Position numbers and translations under genes: made by a program. This document shows, piece after piece, positions 37,856 through 49,806 of a stretch of DNA of 64,000 bases; position 1 is the stretch's first letter; each line of letters opens with the position of its first letter. Below the pieces are notes generated by a model. The model saw only the letters and a list, made by a program, of their open reading frames with translations, was not told the DNA's origin and did no database searches. Location: contig CM049315.1 of the NCBI GenBank assembly GCA_026874595.1, forward strand, positions 4,152,664 through 4,216,663, written 5' to 3'. The DNA comes from Sipunculus nudus (taxonomy: Eukaryota; Annelida; Sipuncula; Golfingiida; Sipunculidae).

Positions 37856-39790
37856 AAAAGAGGATGATGGTGGTCTGTTGGGGTTTATAAAAGAGGATGA
37901 TGGTGGTCTGTTGGGGTTTATAAAGTGAATGATGGTGGTCTGTTGGGGTTTATAAGAGAGGATGATGGTGGTCTGTTGGGGTTTATAAAGTGAATGATGG
38001 TGGTTTGTTGGGGTTTATACAAGAGAATGATGGTGGTCTGTTGGGGTTTATAAAAGAGGATGATGGTGGTCTGTTGGGGTTTTTAAAGTGAATGATGGTG
38101 GTCTGTTGGGGTTTATAAAGTGAATGATGGTGGTCTGTTGGGGTTTATACAAGAGAATGATGGTGGTCTGTTTGGGTTTATAAAGTGAATGATGGTGGTC
38201 TGTTGGGGTTTATAAAGTGAATGATGGTGGTCTGTTGGGGTTTATACAAGAGAATGATGGTGGTCTGTTGGGGTTTATAAAAGAGGATGATGGTGGTCTG
38301 TTAGGGTTTATAAAAGAAGATGATGGTGGTCTGTTGGGGTTTATAAAGTGAATGATGGTGGTCTGTTGGGGTTTATAAAGTGAATGATGGTGGTCTGTTG
38401 GGGTTTATAAAGTGAATGATGGTGGTCTGTTGGGGTTTATAAAGTGAATGATGGTGGTCTGTTGGGGTTTATAAAGTAAATGATGGTGGTCTGTTGGGGT
38501 TTATAAAGTGAATGATAGTGGTCTTTTGGGGTTTATAAAAGAGGATGATGGTGGTCTGTTGGGGTTTATAAAGTGAATGATGGTGGTCTGTTGGGGTTTA
38601 TAAAGTGAATGATGGTGGTCTGTTGGGGTTTATAAAGTGAATGATGGTGGTCTGTTGGGGTTTATACAAGAGAATGATGGTGGTCTATTGGGGTTTATAA
38701 AAGAGGATGATGGTGGTCTGTTGGGGTTTATAAAGTGAATGATGGTGGTCTGTTGGGGTTTATAAAAGAGGATGATGGTGGTCTGTTGGGGTTTATAAAG
38801 TGAATGATGGTGGTCTGTTGGGGTTTATACAAGAGAATGATGGTGGTCTGTTTGGGTTTATAAAGTGAATGATGGTGGTCTGTTGGGGTTTATAAAGTGA
38901 ATGATGGTGGTCTGTTGGGGTTTATAAAAGAGGATGATGGTGGTCTGTTGGGGTTTATAAAGTGAATGATGGTGGTCTGTTGGGGTTTATAAAGTGAATG
39001 ATGGTGGTCTGTTGGGGTTTATTAAAGAGGATGATGGTGGTCTATTGGGGTTTATAAAGTGAATGATGGTGGTCTGTTGGGGTTTATAAAGTGAATGATG
39101 GTGGTCTGTTGGGGTTTATACAAGAGAATGATGGTGGTCTGTCGGGGTTTATAAAAGAGGATGATGGTGGTCTGTTGGGGTTTATAAAGTGAATGATGGT
39201 GGTCTGTTGGGGTTTATAAAAGAGGATGATGGTGGTCTGTTGGGGTTTATAAAGTGAATGATGGTGGTCTGTTGGGGTTTATAAAGTGAATGATGGTGGT
39301 CTGTTGGGGTTTATAAAAGTGAACGATGTTCGTCTGCTTTTGTCTGTTAAAAAGAGGATGATGGTGGTGTGATGGGGTTTATAAAAAAGGATGATAGTGG
39401 TCTGGTGGGTTTTTTAAAAGAGGACGATGTTCGTCTGCTGTGGTTTAAAAAAAGAGTAGAATGTTGGTTTGATTTGTCAATAAAAAAGGATGAAGGTGGT
39501 CTGTTTCATTTATAAAAAAACGATGGTGGTGGTCTGTTGGGGTTTATAAAGTGAATGATGGTGGTCTGTTGGGGTTTATAAAAGAGGATGATGGTGGTCT
39601 GTTGGGGTTTATAAAAGAGGATGATGGTGGTCTGTTGGGGTTTATAAAAGTGAACGATGTTCGTCTGTTTTGGTCTGTAAAAGAGGATGATGGTGGTCTG
39701 TTTCATTTATAAAAAAAGGATGATGGTGGTCTGTTGGGGTTTATAAAAGAAGATGAAGGTGGTCTGTTGGGGTTTAAAAAAGAGGATGAT
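37856..39790. repeat. 32-bp G-rich minisatellite
   Basis: Roughly 58-60 tandem copies of GATGGTGGTCTGTTGGGG followed by TTTATAAA and a 6-8-base variable end. Three end types alternate: AGTGAAT, AGAGGAT, and CAAGAGAAT (as in TTTATACAAGAGAAT). Copies are near-identical to about 39310, then diverge, with CGTCTGCTTTTGTCTG-type and AAAAGGATG-type units to 39790. Each unit has a TTTATAAA palindrome and clustered G runs. Open frames on the minus strand are repeat by-products. Confidence 0.96.
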
Positions 39791-40379
39791 GGGGATCTTA
39801 AAGGAGAGAAAATATTTTTCCTGATTTTTACAGAGACAATAAATTATATATCGTTGCATTAAACCCACAGAATTTAGAAATTTAATCTTGATATACAGTA
39901 ACACTTATGAAACATTCGTGAAGCCAGATGCAAATTCTGTTGAGAACGCTAGACTTTTCTCCCAGTTGAACGTGTCTTCTTTTCTATGTTCAAGTATTGT
40001 CGGATTTGATGTTCTTGGTAAAGAAATGTTATTAAACCAGATTTGTGGGCATGTACCAATAATGGTGGTCGTGACGTTACAAGCGAACCCAGAAAACCGA
40101 TTTGACAAAATTATTCTTCCTCTGTTGTCCTCGGGGAGGGAACAGAAATAAGACCACCGGAAGCAAGAAATACCGCCATCAAAACCGAGGTCAATCCAGG
40201 GCCGCGAGGCATCACGGGAACAATCAGATATCTGTGTGGGCACAAAGACAAAGAGTTAACAGGCGACTTCACCAGACGACTAGCTTTTCAGATGGTCTGA
40301 GCCGGGTCATAAATGAACCGTGTACAGCTCAGAGCTAGTGAAAACAGTAAAATAGCGAGAAAACCAGGTTGATATTGGA
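39791..40379. other. Block open on both strands, unassigned
   Basis: At 39888-40151 (plus, 87 codons) and 39905-40243 (minus, 112 codons) both strands are open over the same DNA. Neither product resembles a known family and no splice or start signals favour one. The plus frame has more ordinary composition, but the evidence is not enough to call a gene. Confidence 0.3.
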
Positions 40380-41010
40380 GCAGTCACGTTCAACAGGGCG
40401 GGAATTCCCAGCGGGTCGTGCGCCGGGACTGGGGTAGTGTTTGCAGCAGTGGCACAACAATGTGACATCAACTAGCATATTTCCAGGCAAATATGCACGC
40501 GGCGTTCAGGCTTTGTTCGGGAAAATAAGTCTCACATTATATACAAGATGGACACATTAAGCCCGGGGCAAGTTGATGGATCGGGCATCACGGACAGGGT
40601 GCCTGCGTGAAGTGATGCGCGGTCTTTGCTAATACACCTCCTCCCTCTAGTACGTTATCATGCAACTGGCTTGTTTCTGCTTTTATCTAATTGGGGGCCG
40701 GTATAATGAGCTCATGGCCAATATGAGATCGTTATGACGGTAACGCATGCCGCCATGCCCTCTGCGACATGCCGCAAAGCGGGCGGTTATTTAATTGTCC
40801 CCCCAATGCTGACCTGGCCTTTTGATGTGCTCTCTCGCCTAAGCATAAAGCAATATTAGTAATATCATCGTGGATTTGGCCGTTAGGGCTGTCCGATATA
40901 TTGTCTGTCACTAATTGTAGCTCCCGGACCTTGTACGGAGCGCTGAACTTGCTAATAAGCGGTCGGCATCTGACTAGGAGCCATTTTTATTGCTATTGTT
41001 TTATTTCCGT
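40380..41010. promoter_or_regulatory. Candidate enhancer island downstream of POU4
   Basis: About 630 bp of complex, non-repetitive sequence lacks a long open frame and lies about 6 kb beyond the POU4 stop codon. It includes homeodomain-type cores such as TTTAATTG and TCTAATTG, and a Sox-like CTATTGTT at 40993-41000. It resembles conserved noncoding DNA around developmental genes; conservation itself cannot be tested here. Confidence 0.33.
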
Positions 41011-42278
41011 GTTTAACCTTGCACAACACAAGGCTCAATATAACCTTAACATGTCACGCAGGTAAACAACATAATAAATGTTGATATTATCTTTCTTCCA
41101 GGTCAGTGTTAAAACCATGCTCAGTGTCCATATATATGTTCCTTGATGGCTACAGTAACTTTTGGAATAGCTAAATTTAAAATGGTCGTAAAACCGGTTA
41201 TACCAAAACGTTCAAACATTCCTTAAATCAGTTTTATTTCATTATCATTCTCCTAAAATCCGAATATGCATAAGGTTGTTTTGATATAAATATCCCTGTA
41301 TATTCTGTACTATTTGTCGGCTTGGAGGTTGCATGGTCGTTGGATGCACGAAAGATGTCCACGCTACCAAAGCTTATAAAAGCCATAAGCAGGAACAGCA
41401 ACATGCATGCATGCTGCCATGCACGTGAGCTCTGTAGCTCATGTATGTGCATTTACGTGAAAACGGTTATAAAAAAAACACCCTTATGCCATACGCCATG
41501 GCACATAAAAAATAAAGTAAACATACAAGGCTTGTTGCTCCATATTTTGTTGAAACATGTTGCAGCATGTACTCCTTCAACATCAACCACATACATAAAA
41601 GCAACATGTGCTCCCAGAAATTCCGTGTCTTTTTTTTTGTCATGTCCATTAATTGACCCACAATATTGAAGACAAATACCTGGCACCGCGTGTTGTGTTC
41701 CATGATATGTTTCAGAACACCGGTAACAAGAGACATGTTCCGGAACAGGCATCCTAACGTGCTGCACATGCAGACTGTACTTGTGCATATACAGTGAGGT
41801 ACAAACAGGCACTGAGTTCCAACTTTTATCCTTTTCCATTTTCTGATTTTTTTTTACCTATTTGCCACATGTTGCTTTATTTTCAAATAAATGCAACCAC
41901 ATTCTTTCTCTAAAACTACAACTGTCTCTCTCTCTCTATCTCTCTCTCTCTCTCACTCAGTTCAAAAATTTTGTTTACATGACGACTGCAAGTCCATGCA
42001 GTCACACGGAAACATGTACACAATCTGTAACAATGAGCAAACCTGTGTATATGTTCTCTCTTACCATACAACGCTTCCAAACTGAGCTCCGTTATCACCG
42101 AAATGCCGTCTGCACTTTCAAAACTTACACGAGCTCTCATGGAAGGCTCATTTCTATTAAAGTGATGATAAACTGTAATGCACAATTAACCTTTTGCATG
42201 CATTGTATGCATGTACAAATTATGTTCGACATGGATTCTTCACTCATTTTACCATAATTTTACAGGAGGCAACAGAGT
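41011..42278. other. Gene-free intergenic DNA
   Basis: Overlapping open frames on both strands at 41322-41839 and 41862-42257 are unrecognised. They are rich in Cys, His and Met from ATGCATGC-type words. A short (CT)n tract lies at 41925-41954. Confidence 0.5.
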
Positions 42279-42411
42279 ATCTATCTATCTATCTATCTAT
42301 CTATCTGTCTATCTATATCTATCGATCTATCTATCTATCTTTATCTATCTGTCTATCTATCTAGAGATATATAAATATATATATATATGTGTGTATGTGT
42401 GCGTGTGTGCA
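42279..42411. repeat. Compound (TATC)n-(TA)n-(TG)n microsatellite
   Basis: Imperfect TATC repeats to about 42362 pass into TA repeats and then GTGTGTATGTGTG. Confidence 0.93.
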
Positions 42412-43171
42412 TTTCGTGGTGCAGATTACCTCATACATATCCTAGATATTGGAACGTATAGTTTTTGCCATTGGGTATAAAATGTTCCTTCGCGTGTACA
42501 TCTTCAGCTATTTAGCGGACGGGTATCAAAGTTCACAGACGTTCCGTTAATTTAAGAGGAGCATGTAGGCGCGTGTGGCCACACCACTGCTCCGCCAACA
42601 AACTGGGAACGCTTAAAATGCATCTTGGTTATGAGCATGGTTTCTTTCGCTGAGAAGCTCAAACACGGGGATTTCTTTCATCAAAATGTACTTGGTTTGC
42701 GTGTTACATTTAACCTTTGGTTGCTTTCAATTGCTGGCCCAGATTACACCAATATTGGCAGACGGGACGCTCTGACAAGTCCCAACCGAAGCCACAAAAA
42801 ATCAGCAGTCAGACGAAACTGAGACAAATGGGACTTGAGTTGGCCATGCCCCCCTGAGACTGATCTTTTCTGAGGTAGCTCGTCCTCTGTCTGACGGACA
42901 TGTCCCATGTTGTTAAACCGTGCTTCAGCTTTCCCTCCAAATATAGTCAAATATACTAATGGACGGCTGCCTGCAACAGCCGAGCCCCGGACCCATGAAA
43001 CTGCCCTCGAACTAAGAATTAACCAGCAGCATTACGCCATAAACTGTGTATGTTTGGATCTGGCAGTTTTATGTATTAATGCCTGTATCTGTCTTATTAT
43101 ATATACTGCTACAGGCATATACATCTGTGTGCTAGTATGATTTTCTTCCCATCGCATACGTGTAAACATAC

Positions 43172-43173
<2 letters not shown>
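42412..43173. other. Gene-free DNA with a complex island
   Basis: The part from about 42480 to 43030 is non-repetitive and GC-richer, with short unrecognised frames on both strands. It is a possible conserved noncoding block. Confidence 0.35.

Positions 43174-43231
<58 letters not shown>
43174..43231. repeat. (TA)n microsatellite
   Basis: About 28 TA dinucleotides. Confidence 0.95.
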
Positions 43232-43234
<3 letters not shown>

Positions 43235-43673
43235 CGTTTCCGTGGTTGAAGGTATGGACATGCATGCTCCATTTTGTAACCAAGGAGTTTGCCTTGTTTT
43301 CCTTTTTATCAAATGATTTGTATATATCGGTTGTATGATTTGAATTTCATAAAAGTGTGCATCTGTTTGAATAAACTAATTCCATTTAATTTACAACAGT
43401 CAAATGGATAAATTAACAATCCGAATATATATAAAACTGAGCTTTATAACAATATGCCTTTTATACTTATAAATGTCATTTAATGAATAATGAATATGTT
43501 AAATCCACTCAACTTATACGTATATATATATATATATAGAATAAGAGTCATTATGGTTTCTTGGACTGGCTGCTTATATCTATATCCGCATATATACTTA
43601 TGCGAGAGTATGCTAATTTTTTGTTACCGGATATGAGACAAATAAGCACTTTGGTATAGCTCCACTTTTGCTA

Positions 43674-43726
<53 letters not shown>

Positions 43727-44448
43727 TATATATATACGCTACATGGAACGTTGGTCTGTCTGTGGAAATATTGCCTTGGTAAACAGGCCATTTCTATTCC
43801 ACCCTAACAAAAAATTCGTACATAAAATGATCCCCACTGCTGTGATCAGGGTCACAGAGAGACGCAACAAGTTCGTCAGGCACTGAGAGTCCAAACCAGG
43901 TCAGCCGCCCTCAGCCGCTATAAGTGTCCTAATTAAATATTCATACTGCGGCGGGACTGTTAATATTTTATATATTAACCCAGTCAGACGACAAGGTTAT
44001 TAAGTAAACCGGCAGGACGACGGAATCTGTTTTTGAAGGGATGGTAACTCCTTTTAAATTCACACTGAAATATATATTATAGATTATGTATTATAATATA
44101 TATTATAGATTTGAAAACTGAGCTAAAATAAATTGATTAATTTCTATTGGTATTGTATATTTTCTCCACTGGTCCTCTGGTTCCCCCCTCTCCTGATTAT
44201 ACTGCTCGCCCCTATCCTGACCATGAAAAGTGCCGAGTATTATGATAACTTATATATGATATATATATATATATATATTATTTATATATATATATCCAAA
44301 AAAATAAATAAATTATATAAAAATAAATAAATCATAACTTTAAAAAATAAATATTGTTTATATATATACATGTATATGAATGAAAATATCTGTAATATTT
44401 CTTGTTTAAAATAGTATATATGCATGGGTCCTATGAATCATTGAGTAG

Positions 44449-44512
<64 letters not shown>

Positions 44513-45900
44513 GCTAGATATTTTTAGATAAATCTGAAAAAGTAATATTTAGATTACTCAGTTGTGCATATTTACATTTATTTGTATTTTTTATTAAGTA
44601 TTTTTTATCAAAGGAAATATACATATATGTATCTGTCTTCAAAATGGAATATGAACATCTCTTTCATTGAATACACGCCTTCCTTGCAACGCTAATCTTC
44701 TTCTCCTGTATGATTTACGTGCATTTTGAACAAATATACACTACATTTAATCAGTTGTATGTCTAAGTTATAAGCTGTGTTCTATTCATGGAATTGGAGA
44801 TAATCGATCAGGAAAATTCAAGCATGTATAAAAGCATATTTTGCTTATTAAGATAAATTAGACCAGGTGTACATTTGTTTGTTAATATTATTGATTTACA
44901 TATTACTAATATTTGAGAGATATCTAGTGAAATCTTACTCCATACTGTCGTATACAGTTAGGGCTTATTATTATCTATTGTCTTTGATCATGCTGACAAC
45001 GCACAATATATATATATATATATATATATGGGTGTTTTAAATCCAGCTCCTTATCCATCCAAGCATGGAATCAACTGACCCGGGTATATCAATTATTATA
45101 CACGTTTTAAGCTGCATACTTATCATTTTTTTTTATTAATTGCTGTACTTATATTTTAATATGTTACAGTTTGTGCCACATTTATTCTTTATAGCTTTGT
45201 GTCATCTCCAATTGGTATGATGGGCTTTTTTATTACATATTGTGTCACAATATGTATGTCACTGGACCCAGGACAGGATTTACTCAAAAACAGCAAAAAC
45301 GCTGAACAAATTGGAAAATAAAATAAAATCGTTAGTTAAATAAGAGATAACAAACGATAAAACACAATTTGCCAGTTATAGGTTATAATTGACTGTTTTA
45401 TAATATATAAGTACAATGCACACAATATTCACAGAATGACAAATCGCTGGCCTAGAGTGGCGGAATGATATAGAATCAAATATATAGCAATAAAATATCA
45501 CGTAACAATATATACAAACAACAAAGTGAGCAAATGCAAATATATATGTATAGATCTATATAATTAATATGTAAACGAGATCAGGTTATAATTATATCTA
45601 TTCGTTCTTTCAATGACTAGATTAACTCTGACTAAACATTCTTTTTAAAAAAGAAAACAAATAAAATAAAAATGATAAATAAATAGAATGTCATTTTCGT
45701 GACGTGCTCCAACATTTTGTGGAATGGACAAAACAGAATGTAAAAATTGTAAACATTTAGTGTATCTACATACAAAATTTTAAACTGACCTGAAGATTTC
45801 TCGGACAGTGTGTACGCAAAATGAAGGTGCATTCATAGAAATCCTATATATAGGATATAAATCATGTAACAAATAGAGTTTAAGATTACGTACAGCGTGA
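43232..45900. other. AT-rich DNA with several (TA)n tracts
   Basis: Contains (TA)n runs at 43679-43735, about 44258-44296, 44450-44512 and 45007-45030. A small complex patch lies at 43860-44040. No gene is recognised. TTTATT at 45181-45186 would give AATAAA on the minus strand, but it lies 1.6 kb past the POU4 stop, so its link to POU4 is speculative. Confidence 0.5.
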
Positions 45901-46104
45901 AATGACGCCCCTGGCTGTGTACGTATAGGGAACATACATTGTCGCACCACTGGTATTGGTGTTGAAGCGGAACGCTACAGGAACGAACTAGTGTACAAGT
46001 CTGTTATGTATACGCATGCGCATGGCAACGCGGCCATTTCCTTCTTCCATCTTCCTGGGCACATCGTACAACATAGATATATGACAAAATATTAAAAGTT
46101 CACG

Positions 46105-46160
<56 letters not shown>

Positions 46161-46770
46161 TATATTTATATATATATATGTATGTATATCTTGATATATA
46201 GCATCAGACCTTTGTCTTGCTGATACCATGGAAATTCTGCGTATATGAAATCTGCTTCTGGTGTAAGCCTCCTATTTCAAGATTGTTCTTGCGCCATTTA
46301 ATAGCTCGGTAAAAATGCATTGTCACACCATTGGTAATTAATGTCCTTTCATTAAAAAAATACAACGTTGATTCGCCCATTTTAAAATAAAAATCTGTTC
46401 CTGGGCACGGAAAATATATGACCTGTTTTCGCCGCTCACACTAATCTTCCGCCCTTTCCAACATGGCGTCCCACGGGGTCTTGCATGTCGTGTGGTGATG
46501 AACACACGAGGTTTTCCATGAGTTTCCTCCACATTTTGGGATTTCCGTCACCAGTCCCCTCTGGCTGAAGTACTAACAATGTTCATGGCCAGAGCTCTAC
46601 AGGTCGGTCTCTTTGACCAAGTCTCTCTCCGTAAAATGCCTTCACATTGTCACTCACAAACGTCAAAATCGTAGCTCTAGCAACCAAACACACGTCCGGT
46701 TCCAGTGTTTAAGTACAATTCTGCTTGTTCAATATATGTGTTTTTATGTTTCATTCATGATTCATGTTGA
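45901..46770 (-). other. Likely POU4 3' untranslated / downstream region
   Basis: This is the DNA immediately downstream of the POU4 stop codon on the minus strand. It is more complex than the flanking AT-rich DNA, interrupted by an imperfect (TA)n tract at 46111-46180. No AATAAA occurs on the minus strand within the first few hundred bases, so the transcript end cannot be placed. The variant CATAAA occurs close to the stop (about 46745-46750). Confidence 0.35.
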
Positions 46771-47685
46771 CTAGTGCTGCATAACGGCAGAAAATTTCAT
46801 ACGTTTTTGTTTTTGTCTCTGGTTACAGAACCATACGCGCACCACATTTTTCTTGAGGTCAAGTTTCTCGGCGATCTGCGCGATTTTCTCCCCAGAGGGC
46901 CTTGGCTGCACGGCAAAGTACGCCTCCAAGGAGCGCTTTTCTGGGGCTGCAATGGAGGTTCGCTTGCGCTTTTTGTCGCAGACATTGTTGAGAAGTTCGG
47001 AGTTCTTGTTCTCCCTGGCCGTTCTCTCTGCTTCTTCTAACCAAGCTTGCAGAATGGGCTTGAGGGCGATCATATTGTTATGACTCAGTGTTAAACTTTC
47101 AAACCGACAAATCGTGCTCTGACTCAAACTACCCACCCCAGGTAACTTCAGTTTACCCAGCGCTTTTCCAACATCAGCTTGGGTCACCCCTAACTTGATT
47201 CGCCTCTGTTTGAAGCGCTCAGCGAAGGCTTCCAATTCCCGGGGGTCACAGTCCAGATCATGCATGGAATGGGGGTGCATGTTTGGGTGGGCGGGTAGCG
47301 ACGGGTGCGAGTTCATAGTATTGGATGGGTGTGTGTACACGGGGCTGTACATGTGGTGGTTGTGCGCATGCGTGGTCATGCCGGAGTTGTCCGGTGGTAG
47401 TCCACCCGTCAGCGCAGGCATGGAGGCGGCCGCTGAGATCTGGTCCAACATGGTGTCCCCGGGGGTGGGGCCGAATCCATGCATGCCCATGTGCCCGTTA
47501 GAGGTAGCAGGGTGGGGGTTATGATGGTGGTGGTGACTGTGCCGGTTGATGTCAGTTGTATGACCATATATACTGTCCGGCTTGACCAGCGGCGCCGACG
47601 CCCCCTTGGATATATCTGCTGCAGCGATAGCCTCCGCCCGCGCGAGGAACGTGTCATCCAGACCGGGGGGACCGAACAGGTTTCC
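46771..47685 (-). CDS. POU4: POU class 4 (Brn3/acj6) transcription factor, 3' coding exon
   Basis: This exon encodes 304 residues and the TAG stop. The POU4 family are nuclear DNA-binding factors that specify sensory and other neuron types in animals. Residues 1-25 (GNLFGPPGLDDTFLARAEAI...) are the second half of the POU-IV box. Residues 45-142 form a His/Met/Pro-rich spacer with a run of six His. Residues 145-220 are the POU-specific domain (DPRELEAFAERFKQRRIKLG, SQSTICRFE), at 47253-47026. After a short linker, residues 238-297 are the homeodomain (46974-46795), with WFCNQR in helix 3: the POU-type Cys at position 50 and the invariant Asn51. The protein ends KRMKFSAVMQH. Both DNA-binding domains share one exon. 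The exon begins at GGA after a T16GCAG acceptor. An apparent upstream start at 47691 is a TTG inside the intron and is not real. Confidence 0.97.
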   Translation of the reverse strand, partial: GNLFGPPGLDDTFLARAEAIAAADISKGASAPLVKPDSIYGHTTDINRHSHHHHHNPHPATSNGHMGMHGFGPTPGDTMLDQISAAASMPALTGGLPPDNSGMTTHAHNHHMYSPVYTHPSNTMNSHPSLPAHPNMHPHSMHDLDCDPRELEAFAERFKQRRIKLGVTQADVGKALGKLKLPGVGSLSQSTICRFESLTLSHNNMIALKPILQAWLEEAERTARENKNSELLNNVCDKKRKRTSIAAPEKRSLEAYFAVQPRPSGEKIAQIAEKLDLKKNVVRVWFCNQRQKQKRMKFSAVMQH

Positions 47686-48639
47686 CTGCAAAAAAAAAAA
47701 AAAAATATCAAATAGTGGATCGATTTATTACAATATGGAAAATAAAATAAACCTAAGTACAGTACGTGTGTTAAAATGCCTCTCTCATACTCCGTTGAAA
47801 CCTTTATAACGGCATCTTCGTACAAGCAACATCTTTCAATTCAGAATCAACAACGAAGAATAATATTAGTGACCATAACCTCCTAGTAACTAAGATGATA
47901 ATGCAGATACATAGACAAAGTGTGTCACTACAGGTTACCTCTAGACCAAAGGCGACCCCTAGTGCATGCCAGTGACTGGCTTTGTCCCTCGGCCGGGATA
48001 AAAAATTGGTCTAGCTTACCGTGAAGGAGTATTCTTAAAAATGAAAAAAAAAAAAAAAATACTCGTGATACAGATCACCCCAAAATTTATTAGGTTATTC
48101 CTTGGAATAATCCTATATGAAATCCCATTCATCAATTGTTGAGTACATTTGCTGACAGGCAAACCAAATAACAAAGCAACCAAGGGTAAAATGCTACATC
48201 TTATATCTCTTTAAGGAGATAACATAATCAGTGATTTTCCTACCAGCAGAGAACAATGACAAACATGACTAAAAAGCACACAAATGTCGCTTTTTTATCT
48301 CTGGCATACATATATCTTATTGACATATATATGTTTAACCTATATTTCAGAATTCTAAAACTAAAATTATAATATTTCTCCTTTACAACAAAACTGTACC
48401 ACAGACTGTAGCCTGGAATACGTGCTTCAGATATGGTATAACTGCATGCATGCCTCTTTACATGTATACCATGCATGCACTCTAACGACGCAGGAACCCA
48501 ATTTAATTATGACGGTAGTCACGAGACGTCCAAGTGACGAAGACATTACTGACATAGGGTGAAGATTTTCGTAAGATTTCGCTTGTATAGTTAAATCAAA
48601 CTTTATGCACATGAAGTCCTTAAGACGCACCTGTATACA

Positions 48640-48892
48640 GTTGTTGCAAGATGATTGACAAGTGTATGAAAGATTTAAAAAAAAATCAAGGACATTGAAA
48701 TAGAATATTGACGGTCACATATACATTATCTATAGTTGTTGCAATGATGATTGACAAGTATATGAAAGATTAAAAAAAATCAAGGACATTGAAGTATAAT
48801 ATTGACGGTCACATATACATTATATATAGTTGTTGCAATGATGATTGACAAGTGTATGAAAGATTTAAAAAAAATCAAGGAAATAAGAAAGA
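48640..48892. repeat. 95-bp tandem repeat in the POU4 intron
   Basis: Two full copies (48640-48734 and 48735-48828) and a partial third (48829-48892) of a unit starting GTTGTTGCAATGATGATTGA. The copies are more than 90% alike, so the amplification is recent. Confidence 0.92.
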
Positions 48893-49212
48893 GATTAAGT
48901 GCATCAATTTCTGTTACCATCCTTACTATTCGATGGTATTTGTAATTTTTAACCGTTCCTTAAAATGAATTTATATTTTGTTTATGACCTCTACATATGT
49001 ATTATATATCAGTTCTATCTCTATATATTTTATACACACATATATATATTATATAATATATTTATATATATATATTTATAAATATAACGACAAATAAATT
49101 GCATTCCATTCTTCACCATCCTCCTGTAATTTTTCTATATAACAAGCTGATCTAGAAGTATACTACTAACTATATATTGTTTACCAATACATTTCTTTCA
49201 CAAATGTCGCGC

Positions 49213-49258
49213 AGAGAGAGAGAGAGAGAGAGATAGAGAGAGAGAGAGAAAGAGAGAG
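49213..49258. repeat. (GA)n microsatellite
   Basis: Interrupted GA tract inside the POU4 intron. Confidence 0.93.
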
Positions 49259-49751
49259 ACCTATCTATAAGTCTGAACCTTTGACCAATATCAGGAGCAA
49301 TATGATATTGCGTCGGGCCTGTAAACGTAATTCAGACGGAGACGTGAAATGACTGCACACACAGACCAGTCTGACTTCCCGTCAAAGGGTCTCCGGCCTC
49401 GAAAACATAGGGGCCCGCACACCGAAATAATCATCAATGTGATTAGACAAGTCTTGTAACAACGGGGGCCCATATGGCAAGGGAATATGGCCGGTCTCCA
49501 ATCCGATTTACCGCTCGCCACAGCATACCCATTGTAGGATTTATGTGGATTGTCGTTTTCCAAAAAGGTCAGATGCGGCGGGTCGTCGTTCGCGGACTGC
49601 TTCCTCTTGCCCGGCCAAGGCAGCGATGCCGCCAATTAGAAAGGGATCACGTGTGTGGGTGGGGGTTTATGCCTTTACACCTAACGAAAAAATTTATAAA
49701 AAGCTAAATTTATTACGTACGGTAGATGAAATGTTTTGTAATCTCAAAGCT

Positions 49752-49752
49752 G

Positions 49753-49806
<54 letters not shown>
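49752..49806. repeat. (TA)n microsatellite
   Basis: TA tract inside the POU4 intron. Confidence 0.93.

Noticed and set aside
39888-40243. Genes on either strand of the block after the 32-bp array
   Set aside because: Both strands are open, neither product is recognised and no start or splice signal favours one.
41322-42257. Overlapping 100-130-codon frames on both strands
   Set aside because: They are low-complexity Cys/His/Met-rich products of ATGCATGC-type words with no family resemblance.
47686-47691. Apparent start Met-Gln of the POU4 large frame
   Set aside because: The codon is TTG and it, with CAG, forms the end of the intron acceptor.
46774-47809. Several plus-strand and other-frame ORFs over the POU4 exon
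   Set aside because: They are shadows of the GC-rich POU4 coding sequence.
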